From a virus: a stretch of 50,819 nt of DNA. The stretch lies in IMG/VR virus record IMGVR_UViG_3300027977_002758, positions 1 to 50,819 of that record. The stretch is one strand, 5' to 3'. The notes under the pieces were generated by a model. That model was not told where the DNA came from and ran no database searches. It worked only from the letters and a program-made list of their open reading frames with translations. Both the position numbers and the translations under genes were made by a program. Below are positions 38,811 through 47,213 of the stretch, piece by piece. The stretch's first letter is position 1, and each line of letters begins with the position of its first letter.

Positions 38811-41800
38811 ATGAGCAGGTCCTACAATTTACTTAAATTCTCAAGTGGATTAGGACAGAACAACACACTGTTCATATCTGACACTGGCACTGGTGCATTG
38901 GCTTACTCTGCCAGCAACATTGCCAGCTGGAATTCCATGACTGACACTTTCAATCAATGGAAAGACACACTGGTCATATTGGTGAGTGCTTCAACACAAT
39001 TCAGACAAAATTCTGCAAAATATGAAGCCACATATGAAGTGTTGCAACAACTCAGTGCTGCATGGATGTCCACCAACAGCACTGTGCAAATGCTCAGTGT
39101 GTACTGGGACAATGCAAAATATTTGAATTTGAATTATGACAACACTTACAACACAGTGAATGCACTGAGCACTTTCTGGACCTTCCTGGGCCCAGAAGGC
39201 ACCATATACACCATGGTGTACAACAACAGCTCCTACTGGCAAGCAGTTTCAGCATTTTTTGAAACTGCATTGCCATCCATTTACAATGACACCTACACCA
39301 CCCTAAGAACCAACAGTGCCACTTATGTGCAACAAAACACTGCTGCCAAGGTCATTTATGACCGTTACAAGAGCACCAGTGACACTGTGAGTGCTTTGAG
39401 TGCCAATTGGCAGAGCACATATGAAGCAATCAAGCTCCCTGCTACTACTTCAATAGTGCACTACCCTGCACAATTGCATGCCACAGGTCGCAACGATTGG
39501 GGTGAACTCGGATTAGGTGATTATACAAATAGAAACACCTTCACTGCATTGACAGGCAACTGGAGCCAGCTAAGCCCTGGGTATATTCATACAGTAGCAT
39601 TATCTGCAGGTACAAACAAATGGTTTGGTACAGGTGCTAATTATTATCCTGATTTTAGTATAGTTGGATCTTACGGATTGGGAGAGGAGGAAAAATCGAG
39701 TGTATTTGTCCAATTAACAGGTGACTGGAGTCAGATGATCGCCGGCATCAATTTAACAATGGCACAGTCAGCAAATACAACTCAATGGTTTGCAACTGGT
39801 TTTCTTTATGATGGACAGTTTGGAATATATTTTACACCATTAACAGGTAATTGGGATCAGATGGTACTTGGGAAAAACATTGCTAGTAGTATTTACACCA
39901 TGGCCTTATCTGCAGGTACTGACAAATGGTTTGCTACAGGAGAAAACAGTGATGGTCAACTGGGGTTAGGTGATAATACAGGTAGAAATACCTTTGCTGC
40001 ATTGACAGGCAACTGGAGTCAGATGGTTTGTGGTGGCGAGCACACCATGGCCTTGTCTGCAGGTACAACCAAATGGTTTGGTACTGGTAACAATACACCT
40101 GGGTGCTTGGGGTTAGGTGATAATACAAATAGAAATACCTTTGCTGCATTGACAGGCAACTGGAGTCAGATGGTTTGTGGTTATGATTTTTTTGGTACAG
40201 GGTCTACCATGGCCTTATCTGCAGGTACAACCAAATGGTTTGCTACAGGATACAATGAATATGGTCAATTAGGATTGGAAGACAATACAAATAGAAATAC
40301 CTTTACTGCATTGACAGGCAACTGGAGTCAGATGGTTTGTGGTTTTAGAGCTACCATGGCCTTATCTGCAGGTACTAACAAATGGTTTGCTACAGGAGAC
40401 AACAGTAATGGTCAACTGGGATTGGGAGACAATACAAATAGAAACACCTTTACTGCATTGACAGGCAACTGGAGTCAGATGCTTTGTGGTGGTGAGCATA
40501 CCATGGCATTGTCTATATCCGCAAGTGCTATGATTTCTAGCGACAGCGGCAGTTTGAGTGCCTGTGTGCAGAGTGCATATGGCACAGTGAGTGCACTGAG
40601 TGCTGCATGGCAAAGTGCATATGGCACAGTGAGTGCACTGAGTGCTGCATGGCAAGGTGCATATGACATTGCAAATGCATTGAGTGCTCGTGTGCAGAGT
40701 GCACGAGACACAGTTGATGTTCTGAGCGCCAATTGGAACAACACTTATGGTGCAGTGAATGCATTGAGTTCCAATTGGACCAGCACACATGGCACAGTGA
40801 ATGCTGCAAGTGCCAATTGGACCAGCACTTATGGGGCTGTGAATGCATTGAGTTCCAATTGGACCAGCACACATGGCACAGTGAATGCTGCAAGTGCCAA
40901 TTGGCAAAACACTTACACTGTGGTTCAAGCCAACAGCACCACATGGACCCAATCCAACAGTGCCATTGGTGAACTTTATGTGAATTGGACACCCACATAT
41001 GGCACAGTGAATGCTGCAAGTGGCACGTGGCAAGGTGCATATGCAACACTGAGTGCATTGAGTGCCACATTGCCTACCACATATGGCACAGTGGGCGCTT
41101 TGAGCGCCAATTGGAACAGCACATATGGCACAGTGAATGCTGCAAGTGCCACATGGCAGAGCACATATGGCACAGTGAGTGCACTGAGTGCTGCATGGCA
41201 AGGTGCATATGCAACACTGAGTGCCTTGAGTGCACTAATGATCACCACTGGTGACACTGTGAATGCATTGAGTGCCACAGTGCAGAGCACTGTGGCAACA
41301 GTGAGTGCCTTGAGTGCCCGTTGGCAAGGTGCATATGCTACATTAAATGCTTTGCGTAATAACTGGCAAAACACATATGATGCAACCCTTTTAGCAGTGC
41401 CCACTACACAATGGTTTGGCACAGGATTCAATCTCTATGGTCAATTGGGATTGGGCAACACAACTGACAGAAACACATTCACACCATTAACTGGCAATTG
41501 GTCACAGATGACATGTGGTGAAAATTATACTATGGCACTGAGTGCTGGTACCAATGCATTGCTTGGCACAGGATACAACACCCTTGGTCAATTGGGATTG
41601 GGCAACACAACCAATAGAAACACATTCACACCATTAACTGGCAATTGGTCACAGATCATATGCGGTGGCGTCCATACACTGGCACTGAGTGCTGGAACTA
41701 ACCAGTGGTTTGGCACAGGATTCAATCTCTATGGTCAATTGGGATTGGGTGACACATTCAACTTCAACACTTTCACTCAATTGACTGGCAACTGGTCACA

Positions 41801-43904
41801 GATCATATGCGGTGGCTTGCACACCATGGCACTGAGTGCTGGTACCAATGCATTGTTTGGCACAGGTGACAATACATATGGTCAATTAGGATTGGGCAAC
41901 GCAACTGACATAAACACTTTCACTCAATTGCCTGGCAACTGGTCACAGATCACATGCGGTTACGACTACACCATGGCACTGAGTGCTGGTACTAGTAATA
42001 AATGGTTTGGCACAGGATACAATACCAGTGGTAATTTGGGATTGGGCAACACAACTGACAGAAACACATTCACACCATTAACTGGCAATTGGTCACAGAT
42101 CATATGTGGTGACTTTCACACCATGGCACTGAGTGCTGGTACCAATGCATTGTTTGGCACAGGATACAATGGCTTTGGCCAATTAGGATTGGGCAACACA
42201 ACTGACAGAAACACTTTCACTCAATTGACTGGCAACTGGTCACAGATCATAGGCGGTCAATACCATACAATGGCACTGAGTGCTGGTACCAATGCATTGT
42301 TTGGCACAGGATACAATGGCTTTGGCCAATTAGGATTGGGCAACACAACTGACAGAAACACTTTCACTCAATTGACTGGCAACTGGTCACAGATGGTATG
42401 TGGTGGCGTCCATACACTGGCACTGAGTGCTGGTGTTGGCCCAGTGAATGCATGGCAGAGCACATATGGCACTGTGAGTGCATTGAGTGCCGATTGGGGT
42501 CTGAATGCTGCCACTGCCAATGTGAGCAATGCATTTGCCACAGTGCGTGCATCAAGTGCCACATGGCAAAGCACTTATGAAACTGTGAGTGCATTGAGTG
42601 CCACTTGGTCTGTTGCTACCAAATTGAACACCTTGTCCACCACCACCACCACCATTGCAACATTGTCTGTAATTGATAAAATTACAGTGCCTGCATTGAG
42701 CTTCAACAATCCATATGCAGCACAAACATTGGGCTATCGATTTGATGGTACCAACCCAGGCACATCACTTGCACCTGTATCTGGCACTTGGCAAGACATA
42801 GTGGTTGGCACTGGTACCAATGTGTTTGCGCTCTCCAACAACAGGTGGTTTGCAGCAGGTAGCAACAGCAACGGTGAATTGGGACTGGGCCATACAAATT
42901 CAGTCACTTCATTTGTGATGCTAACTGGCAATTGGCAGAGAATAGTAACAGGATATCAAACCAATTTTGCTCTTTCCGGCAACAAATGGTTTGTCACTGG
43001 TGACAATACATATGGTCAAATGGGGTTAAGCATGCCCTTAGTAACCAAATTCAACACTTTCACTGCACTCACTGGAGATTGGATTGATGTTGTACCAGGT
43101 GTATACAAAACGTTTGCACTGTCTGGTGCAAAATGGTTTGCTGCAGGAGAAAATTCTACTGGTGCATTAGGCATAGATCGATTTGGTGGGTCATTCCCAA
43201 GCGCAATATCCAACTTCACCATGTTGACTGGCAATTGGAGTCAAATTAAAGCTGGTGGTACTGATTTTACCTGGGCACTGTCTGCTGGTACCACCCGGTG
43301 GCATGCTGTGGGTACCAATTCTAACGGTGCATTGAGCATCCCCACTGCCCCTGAAACGCAAATATGCACTTTCAGAGCAGTCACTGGCAATTGGTCAGAC
43401 ATACAACCTGCTAACAATGCTGTGTTTGCACTGTCAACCACTGCTGGTACAGCAAAAAAATGGTTTTTCTGTGGTCGCAATGATTGGAATAGTCTTTCAG
43501 CGAGTGGTAATGCTTCACTACCCACATTTTACCGGGAATCAACAGATTGGGATGATGTTTCCTTGGGGGGTGACAATTATTGGCAATCGTTATTCTTATT
43601 GAGTGGGTCAACCTGGTATGTCAGGGGAGTTAATGGCGGAATGTCCAATTGGCCTTTCAACACCACTGCCAAACCCTTGAGTGGTCAAATTGCAAAAATC
43701 TTTAATAAATATGGAGCAGCAGTATTTGCATTTGCACACTCACAGCTGTTCACCTTGAGCACTTGCATCACTGATCAATACACACAATTTGCTGGTGTGT
43801 CCACTGGACTGTTCTTGCCTGTGAGTGTGAACAATGTTGCATACAAAATACCATTGCATTATCCAGGCAGCATTGTGACCATATCATCCATATCGGTGAG
43901 TTAA
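38811..43904 (+). CDS. Giant fibre protein with three RCC1-type propellers
   Basis: 1697 residues from ATG at 38811, two bases after the previous stop; a longer open frame upstream lies inside the previous gene. N-terminal module as in the shaft protein (GLGQNNTLFISDTGTG, YSASNIASWN). Then RCC1-like block 1 (seven units), a run of about 20 fourteen-residue repeats, RCC1 block 2 (seven units), a short linker and RCC1 block 3 (seven diverged units), and a C-terminal VAYKIPLHYPG-type end. Each unit has a core of FGTGYNTLGQLGLG and LTGNWSQ. Seven units per block is the number that closes an RCC1 beta-propeller. Receptor binding is the likely role (inference). Confidence 0.75.
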   Translation: MSRSYNLLKFSSGLGQNNTLFISDTGTGALAYSASNIASWNSMTDTFNQWKDTLVILVSASTQFRQNSAKYEATYEVLQQLSAAWMSTNSTVQMLSVYWDNAKYLNLNYDNTYNTVNALSTFWTFLGPEGTIYTMVYNNSSYWQAVSAFFETALPSIYNDTYTTLRTNSATYVQQNTAAKVIYDRYKSTSDTVSALSANWQSTYEAIKLPATTSIVHYPAQLHATGRNDWGELGLGDYTNRNTFTALTGNWSQLSPGYIHTVALSAGTNKWFGTGANYYPDFSIVGSYGLGEEEKSSVFVQLTGDWSQMIAGINLTMAQSANTTQWFATGFLYDGQFGIYFTPLTGNWDQMVLGKNIASSIYTMALSAGTDKWFATGENSDGQLGLGDNTGRNTFAALTGNWSQMVCGGEHTMALSAGTTKWFGTGNNTPGCLGLGDNTNRNTFAALTGNWSQMVCGYDFFGTGSTMALSAGTTKWFATGYNEYGQLGLEDNTNRNTFTALTGNWSQMVCGFRATMALSAGTNKWFATGDNSNGQLGLGDNTNRNTFTALTGNWSQMLCGGEHTMALSISASAMISSDSGSLSACVQSAYGTVSALSAAWQSAYGTVSALSAAWQGAYDIANALSARVQSARDTVDVLSANWNNTYGAVNALSSNWTSTHGTVNAASANWTSTYGAVNALSSNWTSTHGTVNAASANWQNTYTVVQANSTTWTQSNSAIGELYVNWTPTYGTVNAASGTWQGAYATLSALSATLPTTYGTVGALSANWNSTYGTVNAASATWQSTYGTVSALSAAWQGAYATLSALSALMITTGDTVNALSATVQSTVATVSALSARWQGAYATLNALRNNWQNTYDATLLAVPTTQWFGTGFNLYGQLGLGNTTDRNTFTPLTGNWSQMTCGENYTMALSAGTNALLGTGYNTLGQLGLGNTTNRNTFTPLTGNWSQIICGGVHTLALSAGTNQWFGTGFNLYGQLGLGDTFNFNTFTQLTGNWSQIICGGLHTMALSAGTNALFGTGDNTYGQLGLGNATDINTFTQLPGNWSQITCGYDYTMALSAGTSNKWFGTGYNTSGNLGLGNTTDRNTFTPLTGNWSQIICGDFHTMALSAGTNALFGTGYNGFGQLGLGNTTDRNTFTQLTGNWSQIIGGQYHTMALSAGTNALFGTGYNGFGQLGLGNTTDRNTFTQLTGNWSQMVCGGVHTLALSAGVGPVNAWQSTYGTVSALSADWGLNAATANVSNAFATVRASSATWQSTYETVSALSATWSVATKLNTLSTTTTTIATLSVIDKITVPALSFNNPYAAQTLGYRFDGTNPGTSLAPVSGTWQDIVVGTGTNVFALSNNRWFAAGSNSNGELGLGHTNSVTSFVMLTGNWQRIVTGYQTNFALSGNKWFVTGDNTYGQMGLSMPLVTKFNTFTALTGDWIDVVPGVYKTFALSGAKWFAAGENSTGALGIDRFGGSFPSAISNFTMLTGNWSQIKAGGTDFTWALSAGTTRWHAVGTNSNGALSIPTAPETQICTFRAVTGNWSDIQPANNAVFALSTTAGTAKKWFFCGRNDWNSLSASGNASLPTFYRESTDWDDVSLGGDNYWQSLFLLSGSTWYVRGVNGGMSNWPFNTTAKPLSGQIAKIFNKYGAAVFAFAHSQLFTLSTCITDQYTQFAGVSTGLFLPVSVNNVAYKIPLHYPGSIVTISSISVS
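39475..40520 (+). repeat. RCC1-like block 1 (seven units)
   Basis: Seven units of about 48-52 residues starting with LHATGRNDWGELGLG and ending near YGQLGLE and NGQLGLG units. Codons here are more A/T-rich (for example many aat and aga) than in block 2, and some units are nearly identical at DNA level. Confidence 0.7.
40540..41395 (+). repeat. About 20 tandem 42-bp coding repeats
   Basis: A second array of the 14-residue repeat (SAAWQSAYGTVSAL type), between RCC1 blocks 1 and 2. It would separate the two propellers by a coiled-coil shaft. Confidence 0.7.
41404..42433 (+). repeat. RCC1-like block 2 (seven units)
   Basis: Seven units, e.g. WFGTGFNLYGQLGLG and LFGTGYNGFGQLGLG. Units six and seven share almost the same DNA over more than 100 bases, indicating recent duplication. 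Confidence 0.75.
42729..43750 (+). repeat. RCC1-like block 3 (seven diverged units)
   Basis: Seven diverged units from YRFDGTNPGTSLAPVSG to WYVRGVNGGM. The glycines and tryptophans of the repeat are kept in most but the LGLG core is partly lost. Confidence 0.6.
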
Positions 43905-43905
43905 C

Positions 43906-45360
43906 ATGGCCAGCTTATCTGCATATTTCAGTTACGATGCAAACACGATTGATCGTGGCATACCATATGCACAGTTCACTGCATTTCAATACAACACTGG
44001 TGGCAGCATTTGGTATAATAGAAGTGTCAGACCCACTGGCACCCTGTTTGTTGCTGGAAGAAATAATGTTGGTCAATTGGGGTTAGGAAACAATGTTGAT
44101 ACAAACACATTCATACAATTGACAGGACAATGGGAAGATGTGGCTTGTGGCAGCACATGCATGTTTGCAAAATCAGCTGGCACCAATCGATGGTTTGGCA
44201 CAGGGTATAATAGGTCATTAGGTGCAGGTTTTGACGCAATAAATTATAATACTCTTACACCTTTAACCGGAGAATGGAGGATAATAGTACCTAGCGGTAA
44301 AAACGCCACATTTACCATGGCCATTTCAGCTGGAACTAACACATTGTTTGGCACAGGGGCAAATAATTATGGTCAATTAGGCTTAGGTAACACTACTACA
44401 AGATACACATTCACTGCATTAACTGGCAACTGGAGCAATGTGTTTGTTGGTGGTAATCATACCATGGCATTGTCTGCTGGTACTACCAAGCTATTTGGCA
44501 CAGGGCAATGCGATCCATATGGTCAATTGGGTCTAGGGACTATTTATGGCGATTATAAAACATTCACTCAAGTAGCAGGTGATTGGAGCGATGTAGCATG
44601 TGGGACTGACTTCACAGCTGCACTGTCAGCAGGTACTAATTTTTGGTATGGCTGTGGTGATGCAAGTGATTCACCACTTGGCATGATTTTTAGCAGTTCC
44701 ACTTTTAGAGCACTAACAATTCACGGGATTGGAGCTCCAAAATTCAGCAAGATGTTTTGTGGGGCTTATAATTCTTTTGGATTATCTGCAGGCACAACAA
44801 AATTATATGGTTCAGGATACAATGGCTATGGTACTCTTGGTACTGGCAACAATAAAACACAAGATGCGTTTATACAAATACCAGGCAACTGGCTTGATGT
44901 GTATTGTGGTACCGTGATGATATTGGCTCTGTCTACAAAAAACAATAAACTGTTTGTTACAGGAAGTAACACTTACGGTCAATTTGGCATAGGCAACAAC
45001 TCCTACAGTTACAGCTTTATTGATACAAACAGTTATATCACCAAAGCAGGTGGTGGTACTAATTTCACTGCAATACTGCAAGCTAATAACTTCACATCTC
45101 CGTTGGTTGTGGATAATTTTGAAAACCAACCCATCACTTTCAAAATGAGACCCATCACCAACTCAGGTGTCACTGGCTCAGAGGCATCATTCTTTCACAA
45201 TCCACCACCGGTATTGTTTGGCACCGGAGACAATTTTTATGGCACATTGGGACTGGGCAACAGTGGTGCAGGTACTGACAGAAACACATTCACTGCACTC
45301 ACCGGCAATTGGAGTCAAATGGCACTTGGTCAATATCACACCATGGCAATTGGGTATTAG
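43906..45360 (+). CDS. Fibre/adhesin with one RCC1-type propeller plus an extra unit
   Basis: 484 residues. An about 40-residue N-terminal module (FSYDANTIDRGIPYAQFTAF) precedes seven RCC1-like units (LFVAGRNNVGQLGLG to LFVTGSNTYGQFGIG). A non-repeat linker follows, then an eighth lone unit VLFGTGDNFYGTLGLG that stops at the end of its first half (HTMAIGY). The abrupt end could be a truncated longer fibre or a strand that completes the ring. The gene starts one base after the previous stop. It ends a chain of fibre genes. Confidence 0.7.
   Translation: MASLSAYFSYDANTIDRGIPYAQFTAFQYNTGGSIWYNRSVRPTGTLFVAGRNNVGQLGLGNNVDTNTFIQLTGQWEDVACGSTCMFAKSAGTNRWFGTGYNRSLGAGFDAINYNTLTPLTGEWRIIVPSGKNATFTMAISAGTNTLFGTGANNYGQLGLGNTTTRYTFTALTGNWSNVFVGGNHTMALSAGTTKLFGTGQCDPYGQLGLGTIYGDYKTFTQVAGDWSDVACGTDFTAALSAGTNFWYGCGDASDSPLGMIFSSSTFRALTIHGIGAPKFSKMFCGAYNSFGLSAGTTKLYGSGYNGYGTLGTGNNKTQDAFIQIPGNWLDVYCGTVMILALSTKNNKLFVTGSNTYGQFGIGNNSYSYSFIDTNSYITKAGGGTNFTAILQANNFTSPLVVDNFENQPITFKMRPITNSGVTGSEASFFHNPPPVLFGTGDNFYGTLGLGNSGAGTDRNTFTALTGNWSQMALGQYHTMAIGY
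44035..45350 (+). repeat. RCC1-like block 4 (seven units plus one)
   Basis: Units are more diverged than in block 2, but the pattern of FGTG, LGLG, LTGNW and a final hydrophobic ALSAGT is retained. The eighth unit, around 45215-45357, is separated by a non-repeat linker. Confidence 0.65.
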
Positions 45361-45364
45361 AAAA

Positions 45365-45568
45365 TCAATCTGATTGTTCTTCTTTAATTTTTCTTCTTAA
45401 CTTGGCAATGCATTTCTTGATCCTGCTCATGTTGTAAGTGAATCTGTAGGATTTGCAGTATGGGCACAAGTTGAACTTGTCCAGAATCAAGCTCTCACAC
45501 ACATCACACACTTTCACATATTCATCAAAAATATTCTCTGATTTCATAGATTTGAAGAGACCATCCAT
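45365..45568 (-). CDS. Zinc-ribbon protein, 67 aa
   Basis: Two CxxC pairs, CDVC and CPYC about 14 residues apart, form a typical zinc ribbon. The C-terminal half is very basic (NMSRIKKCIAKLRRKIKEE), so nucleic-acid binding is likely. It converges on the fibre gene, leaving four bases. It starts opposite the 45592 gene across a 23-bp region that holds a palindromic late box. Possible role: transcription or packaging factor; not decided by sequence. Confidence 0.7.
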   Translation of the reverse strand: MDGLFKSMKSENIFDEYVKVCDVCESLILDKFNLCPYCKSYRFTYNMSRIKKCIAKLRRKIKEEQSD

Positions 45569-45575
45569 GCAGGTA

Positions 45576-45587
45576 ATAAATATTTAT
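45576..45587. promoter_or_regulatory. Palindromic bidirectional late box ATAAATATTTAT
   Basis: A perfect 12-bp palindrome that presents ATAAATA on both strands. Distance to the plus-strand ATG at 45592 is 9 bases and to the minus-strand ATG at 45568 is 12 bases. It could fire both divergent genes. Confidence 0.6.
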
Positions 45588-45591
45588 GCAT

Positions 45592-45957
45592 ATGTCAAAC
45601 ATTTGGCAGCCTCAAATAGACAGCTGGTCACCAGTGCCTCCTGCACCTGGTTCAGCCAACATGAACAACACCACCACCAAGAACAATGGTTACAACCATG
45701 CTCCCAACTGGGAAGGTGCTCAATATGAAGGTGAAGAACAGAAGGTGCAAGTGTATGGATTGGGCAAAGTGACATATGATGAATTGAAAGCTGCCATCAA
45801 GGCAAAATTGGAAGAGGCCAGAGATTGCCTCAAAACTACAGACAGATACAACATGGACAAATTGAAGCACATCCTGAATTCACCAGAATTAAGAAATTTT
45901 ATTGAAATTTTGGAAAAAAAGGTGTGCAAAGATGAGCTCAAAAGCAGGCAAGACTAA
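45592..45957 (+). CDS. Hypothetical protein, 121 aa
   Basis: Unrecognised. An N-terminal Pro/Asn-rich disordered part (WSPVPPAPGSANMNNTTTKN) leads to a helical C-terminal part (VTYDELKAAIKAKLEEARDC and LKHILNSPELRNFIEILEKK). The ATG at 45592 is preferred to 45586 because it lies downstream of the predicted start point of the late box. It overlaps the next small gene by 26 bases. Confidence 0.55.
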   Translation: MSNIWQPQIDSWSPVPPAPGSANMNNTTTKNNGYNHAPNWEGAQYEGEEQKVQVYGLGKVTYDELKAAIKAKLEEARDCLKTTDRYNMDKLKHILNSPELRNFIEILEKKVCKDELKSRQD

Positions 45958-46102
45958 GAAGAAGATAACAGCAGACTTGGTGTTGTCATATTATGACAAG
46001 AGCAAGAAATCCAAATCCAAAAGCGACAAAGATTACTATCTGAACACAGCAAAGGTATTGAGCCAGCATTTGAATGAATGGTTGGTGGTGAGTAACGATT
46101 GA
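45932..46102 (+). CDS. Small Lys/Ser-rich protein, 56 aa
   Basis: Unrecognised. The ATG at 45932 lies inside the end of the preceding gene in another frame. About a third of the residues are lysine, with a helix near the end (YYLNTAKVLSQHLNEWLV). The basic character suggests nucleic-acid binding. The upstream in-frame extension to 45902 lies wholly inside the previous gene and is not favoured. Confidence 0.5.
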   Translation: MSSKAGKTKKKITADLVLSYYDKSKKSKSKSDKDYYLNTAKVLSQHLNEWLVVSND

Positions 46103-46131
46103 TTTTTTAAAATGCAAGTGTATCATGATGC

Positions 46132-46578
46132 ATGAACAAGTTGCATCTATCCTGGCCAGACATAACCACACAACTCACTGCAATACACAATGAAACCAAA
46201 CATTTGGATGCAAATGCTGCAATCATAGGTTTGTCCAGAGGAGGATTGGTGCCAGCAGTCATGCTGTCACACATGAAAAACATCAACACATTCTATTGTT
46301 GTGGTGTGAGAAGTTATTCTGATCAAAACAAAAATGCAGAAACCATGTTTCAATATCCAGACAAACACATGATCAAGAACAAAGACACAGTGTATGTGGT
46401 GGATGACATTTGCGACACTGGAGGCACATTGAAATTTGTAGAAAATTACTTGTTGCCTGTGAAGATGATTTCCATTACACTCATATACAGATCAAATGAT
46501 GTGTACACTCCAAATCACTTTGGCACCCAGCTTTCCGACAACAGATGGGTTGTTTTCCCCTGGGAACAGACTAAATAA
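46132..46578 (+). CDS. Phosphoribosyltransferase (purine-salvage type)
   Basis: 148 residues. PRPP-binding loop VYVVDDICDTGGTL is at 87-100, and GLSRGGLVPAVMLS at 33-46 is the N-terminal PRTase strand-turn. Length and motifs fit small xanthine/guanine or hypoxanthine PRTases of the Gpt group. It would make GMP or IMP from a free base and PRPP. No membrane or extra domain is present. Phage use is presumably nucleotide supply; the base preference cannot be read. Confidence 0.8.
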   Translation: MNKLHLSWPDITTQLTAIHNETKHLDANAAIIGLSRGGLVPAVMLSHMKNINTFYCCGVRSYSDQNKNAETMFQYPDKHMIKNKDTVYVVDDICDTGGTLKFVENYLLPVKMISITLIYRSNDVYTPNHFGTQLSDNRWVVFPWEQTK

Positions 46579-46639
46579 TGCACATCAACAGTTAATTTGG
46601 CCATAATTTGGCCGCCCGTACCATACAGGCACAATCTTT

Positions 46640-47206
46640 ATGAAAACAACAACAAAAACATACAAGCTAGGATTAATACTCATGTTGCTGGGTCTCACCA
46701 CCAGCAGCAGCTGCATCAATTCATACAGAAAAGCACCCCATTGCAATGATGTGAAAGACGTCAAGGCTCAATTGCAATCAGTGCCTGCAGCACAAGAAAA
46801 AAACATGGCCAAGGACATAAAGGTTCAAAATGATGGCATCCAGTACCGGGAAGATTTCATACCCAAAACCAATTCATTCCGTGTGCTCACGGTGAGAATC
46901 ACTGTGTATTGGGCCAAAGGCGGTGACACAGACAGTGACAGTGCCAAACGCAGAAGCTCCACAGGCTACACATTGAAACAAGGTGAATCCATTGCTGTGG
47001 ATCCCAGAATCATACCATACACCAAAGAAGTTATCATACCCAATGTGGGATTGGTCAAAGCTGTGGACACTGGCACTGCTGTGGTGCAAAAGCGCGCTTC
47101 AGGTGGCAAATTGCCTGTGATTGATGTGTTTTTTGAGAACAAAAAGGATGCCATGTTGTTTGCCAACAGGTACCCAAAGATAGTCAAGGTGGCTGTGCTG
47201 AACTAA
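46640..47206 (+). CDS. 3D-domain cell-wall protein with signal peptide
   Basis: 188 residues. A hydrophobic N-terminal segment follows a lysine (LGLILMLLGLTTSSSC), which suggests a signal peptide, perhaps of a lipoprotein type with Cys25. The C-terminal about 100 residues form a 3D domain: three aspartates at 121 (AVDP), 143 (AVDTG) and 162 (IDVFF), as in lytic transglycosylase and resuscitation-factor families. It probably acts on peptidoglycan in the periplasm at lysis or entry. The SleB-like gene follows after seven bases, so the two form a lysis pair. Confidence 0.75.
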   Translation: MKTTTKTYKLGLILMLLGLTTSSSCINSYRKAPHCNDVKDVKAQLQSVPAAQEKNMAKDIKVQNDGIQYREDFIPKTNSFRVLTVRITVYWAKGGDTDSDSAKRRSSTGYTLKQGESIAVDPRIIPYTKEVIIPNVGLVKAVDTGTAVVQKRASGGKLPVIDVFFENKKDAMLFANRYPKIVKVAVLN

Positions 47207-47209
47207 ATA
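47202..47209 (+). promoter_or_regulatory. Late-promoter-like box ACTAAATA
   Basis: ACTAAATA, four bases before the GTG at 47214. It overlaps the stop of the 3D-domain gene. Confidence 0.5.
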
Positions 47210-47213
47210 ACAT

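Noticed and set aside
40362-41201. 279-residue Cys-rich open frame on the minus strand inside the giant fibre gene
   Set aside because: It mirrors the 42-bp coding repeats on the other strand; its composition follows from the repeat and it has no start signal or box.
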